A stretch of 46,861 bases of DNA from an uncultured bacterium (lineage in GTDB: Bacteria > Hydrothermota > Hydrothermia > UBA1063 > CAJXJZ01). Of this stretch, positions 17,303 to 25,895 are shown piece after piece. A program made the translations under genes and the position numbers. A model generated the notes under the pieces. It ran no database searches. It saw nothing but the letters and a program-made list of their open reading frames with translations, and was not told the origin of the DNA. The stretch covers positions 1-46,861 of the forward strand of contig CAJXJZ010000011.1 of assembly GCA_913055745.1 (NCBI GenBank), given 5' to 3'. Positions within the stretch are counted from its first letter, which is position 1. Every line of letters begins with the position of its first letter.

Positions 17303-17354
17303 ATTAAAATTTTATGGCGATTTGCATGTAAAATAAAATATATACAAGAAGTTC

Positions 17355-17383
17355 TTGACTTTTTATCCTTATGGGTATATATT
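17355..17383 (+). promoter_or_regulatory. Promoter of the lipoprotein-LysM pair
   Basis: TTGACT (17355-17360), a 17-base spacer, TATATT (17378-17383). A GGAGGTG Shine-Dalgarno and the ATG at 17422 follow. The region is shared with the divergent archease gene. Confidence 0.75.
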
Positions 17384-17421
17384 TTTAGAACTTGCGAACT
17401 TTTAAGAGAAAGGAGGTGTGT

Positions 17422-17685
17422 ATGAAAAAGTTAAGCCTTTTAGTAGGCACAGGAATACTCGTAGCCCTCTTTGCGGGGTGTGGCCCCAAGAAGGCCACAA
17501 AGGAAACCATGTCCCAGATAGAAGAGTGTCGCAAAGCCGAAGAGTCTGCAAACCAGAAAATCGCAGAACTCAATGCCCAAATTAAAGAACTTCAGTCTGA
17601 AAATCTCGACAGTAAAATCCAGTCGCTCCAACATGAAAGGGATTCCCTTAAGAATTATCTTGAACTGCTTGAGAAAGGTTACTAA
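17422..17685 (+). CDS. Small coiled-coil lipoprotein
   Basis: This 87-residue protein has a classic signal and lipobox L-F-A-G-Cys20, a short charged linker, and a heptad-rich helix to the end (I-A-E-L-N-A-Q-I-K-E-L-Q-S-E, then L-Q-H-E-R-D-S-L). It resembles Lpp-like or murein-linked helical lipoproteins in build, not clearly in sequence. The start is set by AGGAGGTG nine bases upstream; a longer frame starts ten codons earlier. It lies 11 bases before a secreted LysM protein with its own coiled coil, so the two may form an outer membrane-peptidoglycan bridge. That is inference. Confidence 0.8.
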   Translation: MKKLSLLVGTGILVALFAGCGPKKATKETMSQIEECRKAEESANQKIAELNAQIKELQSENLDSKIQSLQHERDSLKNYLELLEKGY

Positions 17686-17696
17686 GGAGGTGTAAC

Positions 17697-18299
17697 ATGA
17701 AACGCATTATAGTATTACTTTTAGTTATTTTCGCATTTGCAGGAAATGCTTTTGCACAGGAGAATAAAAAACTTACTGAGGAAGAGGCGCTCAAGATGCT
17801 TGAGGATTGTAAGGCAAAGGTGACAGACCTTAATGCTAAGATAGACCAACTTTCAAAGAAACTCAATTCATTAAAGAGTGAGAAAGAAAATAAAGAGGCG
17901 CAAATAGAGCAATTAAAAAATGAAATTGCTGAGATCAAAAGTGAAATAGCCAAGTATCCAAGTGAGTATACGGTTGTAAAAGGTGACTACCTTGCGAAGA
18001 TAGCTGCAAAGAGGTATATATATAACAATGCAAAGGCCTGGCCAAGAATTTATAGAGCGAATAGAGACCTTATAAAAGATCCTAATCTTATCTATCCAGG
18101 TTGGGTGCTTAAGATCCCTCATGGTCTTGTGAAAGACTTTGAGGTTATTTCTGGTGATTATCTCTGGAAGATAGCAGGATTCTCGTGGATATACAATAAT
18201 CCAAGGATGTGGACAAAGATCTATGAAGCAAACAAGGATCAAATAAAGGACCCTGACCTTATTTATCCAGGGCAAACACTCGTAATACCAAGAGATTAA
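17697..18299 (+). CDS. Secreted coiled-coil protein with two LysM-like repeats
   Basis: The 200-residue protein has a signal peptide (about 1-20, cleavage near A-F-A-Q), a coiled coil (about 25-80), then two similar blocks of about 50 residues: Y-T-V-V-K-G-D-Y-L-A-K-I-A to L-K-I-P and F-E-V-I-S-G-D-Y-L-W-K-I-A to L-V-I-P. Each ends in D-P-x-L-I-Y-P-G, the LysM hallmark for binding N-acetylglucosamine sugars of peptidoglycan. Both repeats carry an extra W-x-x-I-Y-x-A-N-x-D segment, as in the long LysM type found behind other envelope domains. A good Shine-Dalgarno (AAGGAGGTG) precedes it, and a terminator follows. Confidence 0.85.
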   Translation: MKRIIVLLLVIFAFAGNAFAQENKKLTEEEALKMLEDCKAKVTDLNAKIDQLSKKLNSLKSEKENKEAQIEQLKNEIAEIKSEIAKYPSEYTVVKGDYLAKIAAKRYIYNNAKAWPRIYRANRDLIKDPNLIYPGWVLKIPHGLVKDFEVISGDYLWKIAGFSWIYNNPRMWTKIYEANKDQIKDPDLIYPGQTLVIPRD

Positions 18300-18319
18300 T
18301 AAGTATTGGATACCCCAAT

Positions 18320-18356
18320 ACCCCCGTATGTTTATACATCATGCGGGGGTTATTTT
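18320..18356 (+). terminator. Rho-independent terminator
   Basis: An 11-bp stem with one G-U pair (18320-18330 with 18340-18350) has a nine-base loop and is followed by TATTTT. It ends the lipoprotein-LysM unit. The phoH start codon (18362) comes right after it. Confidence 0.85.
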
Positions 18357-18361
18357 AATAT

Positions 18362-19330
18362 ATGGTAGAAAAGTCAGTTAAGATAGAGATTCCATTAGAT
18401 GATATAGATACGAGAAAATTTCTGGGGGTTAACGATAGTACCCTCAAATTTTTGAGAAATCATACAGGTGCTAATATTTGGGTAGAGGATGAGACGCTTT
18501 TAGCACAAGGCAGTGAAGTCCAGATTAAACTTCTAAAAAAACTTGTTAGAGTTTTGAAAGGCATTCTTGCTGCGAGAGGTTTTATATCAGAGGAAGATAT
18601 AAGGGAGGTCGCTACAATAAGAAATTCAGATAGTGTGAAAGGTACAAAAAATGAAGTATTTATAGATGTGCCTAAGAGGAGAATATATGCCAGGACGTCT
18701 CATCAGGAAGAGTACATAAGGGCAGTTAGAGACTATGATATAGTGATTGGTATTGGTCCTGCAGGTACTGGTAAGACTTATCTTGCTGTGGCGCTTGCCA
18801 TTGAGTTCTTGCTTCATGGCAAGGTTGAAAAAATTATACTAACGCGTCCTGCTGTTGAGGCAGGAGAATCTCTTGGTTTTCTCCCCGGTGATTTAGAGGA
18901 GAAAATTAATCCTTATCTAACTCCTCTTTACGATGCCCTTCATAGTATGATGGGCTATGACAAGGTTAAAGCACTCGTGGAAAGGCGAATGCTGGAGATT
19001 GCTCCTTTGGCTTATATGAGGGGGAGGACTTTCCATGATGCTTTTGTTATATTGGATGAAGCGCAAAATACTAAACCTGTTCAAATGAAGATGTTCCTTA
19101 CAAGGCTTGGTCTTAGATCTAAACTTGTACTCACAGGTGATATAACCCAGATAGACTTACCTGATGAGGGTCATTCTGGCCTTGTAGAAATTCAGAAGGT
19201 TTTAAAAGAGGTTAGGGGCATTAAATTTGTTTATTTTGGAAAGGAAGATGTAATAAGACATAGATTGGTTAAGGAGATTGTGGAGGCGTATGAAAGGTAT
19301 CAATCTGAAAAGAACAAAAAAATGGAATAA
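18362..19330 (+). CDS. phoH: PhoH-family ATPase (YbeZ)
   Basis: The 322-residue protein has an N-terminal KH-like RNA-binding part (about 1-95) and a helicase-like ATPase domain with Walker A GPAGTGKT (132-139), R-P-A-V-E-A-G-E-S-L-G-F-L-P-G-D, and Walker B F-V-I-L-D-E-A-Q-N. YbeZ works with YbeY in rRNA maturation and ribosome quality control. YbeY is encoded two genes downstream, in the common phoH-pgpH-ybeY order. No Shine-Dalgarno is seen between the terminator and the ATG, so the message may start at or very near the codon. Confidence 0.95.
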   Translation: MVEKSVKIEIPLDDIDTRKFLGVNDSTLKFLRNHTGANIWVEDETLLAQGSEVQIKLLKKLVRVLKGILAARGFISEEDIREVATIRNSDSVKGTKNEVFIDVPKRRIYARTSHQEEYIRAVRDYDIVIGIGPAGTGKTYLAVALAIEFLLHGKVEKIILTRPAVEAGESLGFLPGDLEEKINPYLTPLYDALHSMMGYDKVKALVERRMLEIAPLAYMRGRTFHDAFVILDEAQNTKPVQMKMFLTRLGLRSKLVLTGDITQIDLPDEGHSGLVEIQKVLKEVRGIKFVYFGKEDVIRHRLVKEIVEAYERYQSEKNKKME

Positions 19331-21323
19331 GCCATTTATAATATTAATGCATTTTTTACTCTTGGTTTTCTTAACAGAATATTTCTATCCATACCGTAAT
19401 GAATACAGGATAAAGTCTCTAAAAGTAGGTGATATATCAAATACTAACATTGTTGCGCCCTTTTCATTTTCGGTTAAGAAGAGTGAAGCTGAAATTGAGA
19501 GGGAGAGAAGGGTTGCAATGGCTGAGGTATTTCCTTATTACTCTTATGTACCCTTTATACTTGATTCTCTTCTTTTATATGTGGATTCGGCGCAGAATGT
19601 GACATCTGATATAAAAGCGGCAGCAAAAAACTTTCTCAAGAAGTATTATAGGTATAAGATAATTCCTTCTAAGCGTGGGATAACTACGGATAGTGTTGTT
19701 TTGATTTATAACCAGAAAGAACATCTTTATGGTATTAATAGACTCTGGGACCTTGAAGAATTACATGACAAATTGAACGAGGTATCTTATTACTATTTTC
19801 CCACTGATGAAAAGAAGAGAACATCTTTTTTAAGGTTTTTAGGTTCACTTCTTAAAGAAAATTGTATCCCTCTCACAGAACTTACGGAGAAAAAGAAAAA
19901 AGATGCAGCATCCAATGTATCTGAAACAAAATACTATGTAGAAAAGGGAGATGTTATTGTACAAAAAGGGGATACAATTACTCCTAAGAAGTATAGTATT
20001 ATACAGGCCATGTATGAGACAGGTCGTTTCAACTTTTATGGTAAGTTATGGAAAAGGCCTAAAATCCGCATTCTAATATTTGTAATACTTGTTCTTAACT
20101 TGCTTTTTACCCTACTGTTATTTATTCCAAATACGTTGTTTGATCCTTCTAAGTACATTCCATTTTATGTTGTTTACTTATTGGTACTTTTAAGTCATTC
20201 AATTTTTATTAAAAATAGTATAGACCCTTATTTCACACTCATCCCTTTTGCAGGAATTTTCCTCACAATAATTGTTAATAGGGAATATGCCACTTTTGTT
20301 TTATTTTTGCTTTCTATGGTAATGGCAGTGTATGCGGGGAGTAGCTTTAGTGTTTTTATATACAACATGCTCGTAGGATTCATTGCTGCACTTTCCGCAC
20401 GCACCATAAAATCAAGGTTTGCTATATACTATGCTATTATTGCAGTTTTTGTCTCAGAGATCCTTTTAATTCCTCTTATGAGATATAGTTTTGATCCGCA
20501 TCCCAATATTGCTTTAAATACACTCTTTTCTGTTCCGTTTTTTAGCACACTCGTTTCAGTTATCCTTTTTGTGATAGTTTTGCCTATTTATGAGCGTGTT
20601 TTTAGGATTGCCACAGATTTTTGGTTAATGGAACTCTCCAATCTTAATAACCCTCTTTTGAAAGAACTTGCAGAGAAGGCTTCTGGAACATTTACGCATT
20701 CTGTTTCTGTGGGTAATCTTGCATCTATTGCGGCAGAAAACATTGGTGCTAATGCTTTGCTCGCAAGGGTTGCATCGTATTATCATGATATTGGAAAGAT
20801 GAAACATCCATCCTTTTTTATAGAGAATCAAACGCAAGATCAAAATAATCCACATGACAAACTATCGCCCGAAATGAGTGCACAGGTGATTATTGGTCAT
20901 GTTAAGGATGGTGTAGAACTTGCAGAGAAGGCAAGATTGCCTAAGGAAATAGTAAGAATTATTAAGACCCATCATGGTACATCTTTGCTTCTTCCATTTT
21001 ACACCAAAGCAAAGGAGCAAGGGAAAGAGATTGATGAAAAGAGTTTTAGATATCCGGGCCCTTTGCCTTATTCAAAAGAAGAGTCTATTGTTATGCTTGC
21101 TGATAGCGTAGAAGCCGCTGTAAGGAGCCTTAAGAATAAGGACGATAAAAGTGTAAAAAATATGATTAAAAAAATCATAGATTCCAAAATAGAAAATGGT
21201 GAGCTTGCAGAATCACAATTAACTCTTGGCGATATTGCTAAAATAGAGAATGCTTTTTCTAAAATAGCTGGTTCTATTAACCATAAGAGGCCAGAATATC
21301 CCAACAATGAGGATAATTACTAA
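19290..21323 (+). CDS. pgpH: PgpH-type 7TM receptor with HD phosphodiesterase domain
   Basis: The 677-residue protein has one membrane helix (about 18-36), an extracytoplasmic 7TMR-HDED domain (about 40-245), a bundle of seven helices (about 258-450) and a cytosolic HD domain with the His-Asp pair near residue 497 (Y-Y-H-D-I-G-K-M-K-H-P). PgpH proteins hydrolyse cyclic di-AMP to pApA and so control turgor and wall stress. The ATG at 19290 is chosen; a TTG four codons earlier is in frame. It overlaps phoH by 41 bases and ybeY by 17. Confidence 0.9.
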   Translation: MKGINLKRTKKWNKPFIILMHFLLLVFLTEYFYPYRNEYRIKSLKVGDISNTNIVAPFSFSVKKSEAEIERERRVAMAEVFPYYSYVPFILDSLLLYVDSAQNVTSDIKAAAKNFLKKYYRYKIIPSKRGITTDSVVLIYNQKEHLYGINRLWDLEELHDKLNEVSYYYFPTDEKKRTSFLRFLGSLLKENCIPLTELTEKKKKDAASNVSETKYYVEKGDVIVQKGDTITPKKYSIIQAMYETGRFNFYGKLWKRPKIRILIFVILVLNLLFTLLLFIPNTLFDPSKYIPFYVVYLLVLLSHSIFIKNSIDPYFTLIPFAGIFLTIIVNREYATFVLFLLSMVMAVYAGSSFSVFIYNMLVGFIAALSARTIKSRFAIYYAIIAVFVSEILLIPLMRYSFDPHPNIALNTLFSVPFFSTLVSVILFVIVLPIYERVFRIATDFWLMELSNLNNPLLKELAEKASGTFTHSVSVGNLASIAAENIGANALLARVASYYHDIGKMKHPSFFIENQTQDQNNPHDKLSPEMSAQVIIGHVKDGVELAEKARLPKEIVRIIKTHHGTSLLLPFYTKAKEQGKEIDEKSFRYPGPLPYSKEESIVMLADSVEAAVRSLKNKDDKSVKNMIKKIIDSKIENGELAESQLTLGDIAKIENAFSKIAGSINHKRPEYPNNEDNY

Positions 21324-21711
21324 TAGAGCAACTTTCAAGAAAAAGTTTATTAGGGCACTTAGGAAGTTTTTAAGGGAAAACTTTTCTGATATTTATAATA
21401 AACTGGAAATAGTTTTTGTTAGTGATTCTACAATGCGAAAATATAACAGGAGATTTTCTGGCAAAAATAAGAGTACAGATGTACTTTCCTTTGATATAGA
21501 CAAGACGTATGTAATTATTGTATCAGTTGATACCGCAAGAAAGAACGCTATATTATATGGAGAAAAATTTGAAGATGAGGTATTAAGGTATGTAGTGCAT
21601 GGCATTTTGCATCTTTTGGGCTTTGATCATAAAGTAGAGGCTTTTAAAGAAAAGATGCGGAATAAAGAAGAAGAAATGATGGAAAAATGGAAAGTGTATT
21701 ATTATTACTGA
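21307..21711 (+). CDS. ybeY: YbeY, rRNA maturation factor
   Basis: This 134-residue putative metalloendoribonuclease is needed for 16S rRNA 3'-end processing and ribosome quality control. It has the invariant zinc motif H-G-I-L-H-L-L-G-F-D-H with His98, His102 and His108, and the upstream S-T-D-V-L-S-F motif. It is slightly shorter than most YbeY proteins (about 150). It overlaps pgpH and the following CNNM gene. Confidence 0.95.
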   Translation: MRIITNRATFKKKFIRALRKFLRENFSDIYNKLEIVFVSDSTMRKYNRRFSGKNKSTDVLSFDIDKTYVIIVSVDTARKNAILYGEKFEDEVLRYVVHGILHLLGFDHKVEAFKEKMRNKEEEMMEKWKVYYYY

Positions 21712-22829
21712 TTCTACTTTTACTGTCTTTTGTTTTTTCAGGCTATGAGACATCCTTTTTTTCGATATCTTCAGTGCAAAGAGAGAGGATATCTGTAAAA
21801 TACCCTCATCTTAATCTCCAGGCTCTTCAGGATGATAAAGGGACGCTTTTAAATGTGCTTCTTTTGATGAATCTTCTTGTTAATACGCTAAGTTCTTTTA
21901 TCTTTGCGCATATAGTGGAGGTTTTGTACAAGGTAAATGGGTTACCTCAGGGCCTAATTCTTTTCTATCAGATTGGCGCATTTTTTGTAATACTGCTTAT
22001 TTTTGGAGAAATAACACCAAAGGTTATTGCTATCAATAATCCCTCTTTTTTTATTATACATTTCAGTGCGTTTATATACGCGACATATAGGCTTACAGGG
22101 TGGTTTACAAGACCTTTATCCCTTTTATTTAACAAGATATTTTCCAGTCTATGGCACTCAGATACTTCAAAAGAGGCACTATTCAATGAAATTAAGGTGC
22201 TTTTTCCAGATGTTTGTGGAGTTTTTACAGGGATAAGCCTTATAAGAGGAAGTATTAGGCGCTTAGTTAAAGATAAAAGGCATGTTGTGCACTTCGCACT
22301 TGGAATGACACAGGATGAGATGGATAACATTGTAAGGAACCATCCGCATTCAATGTATCCTGTTATAAAAGAAGATGAGGTGGTGAAACTTGCTGATATG
22401 CGAAAAAGCAATAAAACTCAGATTTTTTTCGAGGACCCTATGATTGTGCCGGATACTATAACTCTTTTGGATTATTTAAAGGAGGTGAGAAGAGAATTGA
22501 ATGGGTTTAGGATTGTAGTTTCTGAAAGTGGAGAATACATCGGCATTGCTACCTTAGATGACATTATAAATGTTTTATCTCCAAAAACCAATATAAAGAA
22601 GGTAAAAGACAGAGTGTTTATTACAGAAGGTAGGGCATACATAGAAGATGTAGAGAGAAGACTTGGTATAGTATTCAACACAGAAAGTGAGACGTTGATG
22701 GGATATTTAATGGAAAAGACTGGAAGGATTTTGGAGGAGGGAGAAAAGGTTGTTATTGATGGTGTGAAATTTGAGGTACTTTTGAAAGAAAAAGGATATA
22801 TCAAACTACTCAGGATGGAACTTTTATGA
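21687..22829 (+). CDS. CNNM/CorC-type membrane protein with CBS domains (copy 1)
   Basis: The 380-residue protein has an N-terminal DUF21/CNNM membrane domain (about 1-175) with three to four helices and the signature F-G-E-I-T-P-K (about 109-115), a weak CBS pair (about 200-300) and a C-terminal CorC_HlyC-like domain (about 305-380). CNNM proteins bind Mg-ATP and are linked to magnesium export. The same neighbourhood behind ybeY is common in bacteria. It is followed by a second copy with a four-base overlap. Confidence 0.87.
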   Translation: MESVLLLLILLLLSFVFSGYETSFFSISSVQRERISVKYPHLNLQALQDDKGTLLNVLLLMNLLVNTLSSFIFAHIVEVLYKVNGLPQGLILFYQIGAFFVILLIFGEITPKVIAINNPSFFIIHFSAFIYATYRLTGWFTRPLSLLFNKIFSSLWHSDTSKEALFNEIKVLFPDVCGVFTGISLIRGSIRRLVKDKRHVVHFALGMTQDEMDNIVRNHPHSMYPVIKEDEVVKLADMRKSNKTQIFFEDPMIVPDTITLLDYLKEVRRELNGFRIVVSESGEYIGIATLDDIINVLSPKTNIKKVKDRVFITEGRAYIEDVERRLGIVFNTESETLMGYLMEKTGRILEEGEKVVIDGVKFEVLLKEKGYIKLLRMELL

Positions 22830-23971
22830 TATATATTATACTCTTTGTAGTTTCCACTATAATAGTATCTTTTTATACTTTTTTTGAAATGTCTTATCTT
22901 TTAATTCCGAAGAAGAGCTTAAATAAAGAGGGAAAAATCTATGTTTTTTTAAAAAAGCCTGATAGTGTAATTATAACGGTTCTCTTAGGAACGAATCTCT
23001 TTGCTATATCCGCCTCAATGTTCTTCCGCAAATTTATAGGTGGAGAGGTTGTTGGAGGTGGGCTATTGGTTACAATCATTCTCTTTATCTTTTCAGAAAT
23101 GTTACCTAAGAATCTTGCAACTTACTTATATGATAAACTTTTTTATCTACTTTCTCCCTTTATTTGGGGAACATATGTGCTTTTTTTACCAATTATTCTG
23201 ATAATTCGTAAGATTACAAAGCACTTCTACGATAAAAATAGTGATATTTCTATAAGTAGGGATATAGAGGCTATATCGTACATTTCAGAAATGAAAAAGG
23301 GGCTTTCTGAACATTCCGTGGGTTCTTACATGACAGTAATAGTGGATACTATAAGGTTTATGTCTTCGCGTGTGATGGATTATTCTATCCATCTAAGAGA
23401 AGTAAATTTTGTTAACATAGATAATCCTGATCTTACAAAGACAAAGTTGAATGGCTTTTCTATCGTTTACAGATCCAACATAGATAATATTATTGGCATT
23501 CTCAAATCAAAGTATGTGTATCTAATTGAAAAGGGTCTTATAACCATAAATGAGGCTATAGATGAACCTGTTTTCGTTCATGAAAAACAGAGTATCAAGA
23601 ATGTGCTTTCTGTATTAAGAGATAGAGGACAAAGCGAGGCAGTTGTAGTTGATGAACATGGTAATATAAAGGGAGTATTTGCTGTATATATATTTAAAGA
23701 ACTTATATCCGGTGTATCAGATAGACATTTTATTACAGTTTTTGGGGAGGATAAACTGGAAAAACTTGCAAAACTTTGTAAAGAGGTTAATACTTATAAT
23801 ATGTCAATGACCTTTCATGAATTTCTGAAAAGTAAAATGGGCTCAGAACTAAAACCAGGAATAAGCATCACATTAGGTAATTGTAGGTTTACCGTGCTTT
23901 CTATGAAAGAGGGAATAATAGGTAGAATATTAGTGGATAAGATAGGAGAAGAAAATGGAACTGAACTTTAA
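22826..23971 (+). CDS. CNNM/CorC-type membrane protein with CBS domains (copy 2, divergent)
   Basis: The 381-residue paralogue of the preceding gene has the same order: DUF21 membrane domain (1-150), CBS pair (about 190-300, V-V-V-D-E-H-G-N-I-K-G-V-F well kept) and CorC_HlyC end. The membrane signature reads S-E-M-L-P-K instead of G-E-I-T-P-K, and membrane helix 1 differs strongly. The two may form a heterodimer, since CNNM proteins work as dimers. It overlaps rfaE1 by 17 bases. Confidence 0.85.
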   Translation: MIYIILFVVSTIIVSFYTFFEMSYLLIPKKSLNKEGKIYVFLKKPDSVIITVLLGTNLFAISASMFFRKFIGGEVVGGGLLVTIILFIFSEMLPKNLATYLYDKLFYLLSPFIWGTYVLFLPIILIIRKITKHFYDKNSDISISRDIEAISYISEMKKGLSEHSVGSYMTVIVDTIRFMSSRVMDYSIHLREVNFVNIDNPDLTKTKLNGFSIVYRSNIDNIIGILKSKYVYLIEKGLITINEAIDEPVFVHEKQSIKNVLSVLRDRGQSEAVVVDEHGNIKGVFAVYIFKELISGVSDRHFITVFGEDKLEKLAKLCKEVNTYNMSMTFHEFLKSKMGSELKPGISITLGNCRFTVLSMKEGIIGRILVDKIGEENGTEL

Positions 23972-24938
23972 AACAAAAACCGTTATTGTTGCAGGCGACC
24001 TTATACTTGACAAATATGTAGAGGGAGTGGTGAGGCGCATTTCTCCTGAGGCACCAGTACCAGTGGTTGAACTTAAAAGGGAGGAATATAAACCAGGAGG
24101 TGCAGCAAATGTTGCTGTACTTCTGAGACATCTTGGAGCCAGGGTGCATCTTTTGGGTGTCATAGGAGATGATGAGAATGGCAATTTGCTTTTGTCGTTA
24201 ATTCAGAATGAAGGTGTTGATACATCCTTAGTTGTTCGTGAAGAGAAAAGACCCACCACTGTGAAAACAAGAGTAATCTCAAGGTCACAACATATAGTAA
24301 GACTTGACAAGGAAGTTACAAGACCTGTATCAACAAGAACCGAGCAACATGTTATTAAACTCCTAAATAGGTACATAAGTGATGCTGATGCCATATTGAT
24401 TGAGGATTACGATAAAGGTTTTTTGACACCTAATCTGATAGAATTCCTTAAAAAGAGTAATTTACCATTGTATGTGGACCCAAAGATTAAAAATATGGCA
24501 TACTATACAGGGGTGAGATTACTTAAACCCAATTTAAGAGAATTTATGGATAGTTCTGGTTATAGAAATAGCATAGATGATGTTGAGTTTTATGAAAATG
24601 CGTATGATTTCAGGAAAATACAGAGGGCAGATATACTACTTATAACCTTGGGAGAGCGTGGTATGCTCATGTTAGAGGATGGGAAAATATTAAAAATTCC
24701 CACTATTAAAAGGGATGTCTATGATGTAACTGGCGCAGGTGATATGGTTATTGCAGCCTTTACTATGGCGGATCTTTCAGGATATTCTTCCTTAGATGCC
24801 GCTTTAATATCTTCAGTTGCAGCGGGTATTGAGGTAACAAAGATGGGAGCAACTCCCGTGTCTTGTGATGAGATTAGAGAGGCCTTGGATGAGGAATATA
24901 GTAGCATAAAGGATAAAGTAGAATGTATTTCTTGCTAA
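23955..24938 (+). CDS. rfaE1: D-glycero-beta-D-manno-heptose-7-phosphate kinase (RfaE1/HldE kinase domain)
   Basis: The 327-residue PfkB-family kinase phosphorylates heptose 7-phosphate at C1 on the way to ADP-heptose for the LPS core. It has G-D-L-I-L-D-K-Y, R-I-S-P-E-A-P-V-P-V-V, P-G-G-A-A-N-V-A-V, and the ATP site D-V-T-G-A-G-D-M. It is only the kinase half; the adenylyltransferase domain of bifunctional HldE is absent. It suggests that this organism makes heptose-containing LPS or S-layer glycan. It overlaps the next gene by 16 bases. Confidence 0.9.
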   Translation: MELNFKTKTVIVAGDLILDKYVEGVVRRISPEAPVPVVELKREEYKPGGAANVAVLLRHLGARVHLLGVIGDDENGNLLLSLIQNEGVDTSLVVREEKRPTTVKTRVISRSQHIVRLDKEVTRPVSTRTEQHVIKLLNRYISDADAILIEDYDKGFLTPNLIEFLKKSNLPLYVDPKIKNMAYYTGVRLLKPNLREFMDSSGYRNSIDDVEFYENAYDFRKIQRADILLITLGERGMLMLEDGKILKIPTIKRDVYDVTGAGDMVIAAFTMADLSGYSSLDAALISSVAAGIEVTKMGATPVSCDEIREALDEEYSSIKDKVECISC

Positions 24939-25294
24939 TCTTAATGAGTTTATACCCAGTTCGTACAAAGAGTATAAGCCCCGAAAAGGCCATGATGTAT
25001 TCTGCCCTTTTCCCGGGTGGTGGGCAATTCTATACGAAAAGATACGCAAAAGGCATCCTATTCTTAGGCCTTGAGACTTCTCTCGCTTTCCTGTCTTGTA
25101 AAAATTACGAAAAATCTTTAGAATATGAGGATTTTAGTCCAGAGAGGGATTTTTACAAACATGAAAGTGTTTCCTATGCCCTTTATTTCTTAGGCGCTTA
25201 TCTTTTTTCCATCGCAGATGCATATGTATCTGCGCATTTTTTCAATGTAGAGCATTATTTTACAAGCAATATAGAAAATGAAAAAAATAGGTAG
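24923..25294 (+). CDS. DUF5683-type small membrane protein
   Basis: This 123-residue protein starts with a hydrophobic segment (1-11), then the motif S-P-E-K-A-M-M-Y-S-A-L-F-P-G-G-G-Q-F-Y-T-K-R-Y-x-K-G. That is typical of DUF5683 proteins of FCB-type bacteria, where a P-G-x-G-Q-x-Y turn separates two helices. A further helix lies at about 83-102. The function is unknown. The start lies inside rfaE1 and the end inside thiE, so it is translated in a coupled chain. Confidence 0.75.
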   Translation: MYFLLILMSLYPVRTKSISPEKAMMYSALFPGGGQFYTKRYAKGILFLGLETSLAFLSCKNYEKSLEYEDFSPERDFYKHESVSYALYFLGAYLFSIADAYVSAHFFNVEHYFTSNIENEKNR

Positions 25295-25895
25295 ACTTTA
25301 CGTCGTAAGTCCTGAGCCTGTAGGCGAGATTGTGGAAAAAATAGTAATGGCTGCGAGGTGTGGTGCTGATATTATCCAGATACGGAGCAAGAAAATGCCA
25401 AAAAAGGATTTGTCTCTTCTTGTCTCATATATAAAGACTAAGATCCCTATGGATAAACCGCTTATAGTTAACGATTATCCTGATGTTGCAATTTCTTCCG
25501 GTGCCGATGGTATACATGGAGGAAGGGATGATTTTGACCTGAAAGAAATAAAGGTTTTTAAAGAAAAATACAATTTATTAGTTGGTATAAGTGCTTATGA
25601 TTCCTTAAAAAGAGGCTATGTTGCAGAAGAATATGGAGCAGATTATGTGGCGTTTAGTTCACCTTTCCCGTCTCCATCAAAGGAGAAGATACAGACGCCT
25701 AAAGAAATAATAGAAGATGCTGCACGCACCATTAAAATACCCGTATTTGTAATTGGTGGAATAAACGATAAAAATATAGCACAGATGCTTGAATTGGGCG
25801 TTCATGGGGTTGCTGTACTTTCGTATGTGTTCTTAAAAGATACATGCCAGAGGGTAAAGAAACTTAAAGGCATAATAGAAAGGTATGCTTCTTAA
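25278..25895 (+). CDS. thiE: Thiamine-phosphate synthase (ThiE) or TenI-like paralogue
   Basis: The 205-residue TIM barrel has the ThiE/TenI marks: I-Q-I-R-S-K at strand 2, N-D-Y-P-D-V-A near 65, G-A-D-G-I-H, G-I-S-A-Y-D, G-A-D-Y-V-A-F-S-S-P-F-P-S-P-S-K and I-G-G-I-N-D-K-N. ThiE joins the thiazole and pyrimidine phosphates into thiamine phosphate. The family also holds TenI, a thiazole tautomerase of similar build. No other thi gene and no TPP riboswitch is nearby, so the exact role is open. Confidence 0.82.
   Translation: MKKIGRLYVVSPEPVGEIVEKIVMAARCGADIIQIRSKKMPKKDLSLLVSYIKTKIPMDKPLIVNDYPDVAISSGADGIHGGRDDFDLKEIKVFKEKYNLLVGISAYDSLKRGYVAEEYGADYVAFSSPFPSPSKEKIQTPKEIIEDAARTIKIPVFVIGGINDKNIAQMLELGVHGVAVLSYVFLKDTCQRVKKLKGIIERYAS

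Noticed and set aside
18306-18334. phoH promoter with TTGGAT as -35
   Set aside because: No acceptable -10 lies 16-18 bases on; the best match needs a 19-base spacer inside the terminator stem.
23955-24938. Bifunctional HldE
   Set aside because: Only the kinase domain is present; the frame ends before any adenylyltransferase domain.
25210-25300. TPP riboswitch for thiE
   Set aside because: thiE starts inside the preceding gene, and there is no room and no TPP-type conserved core upstream.
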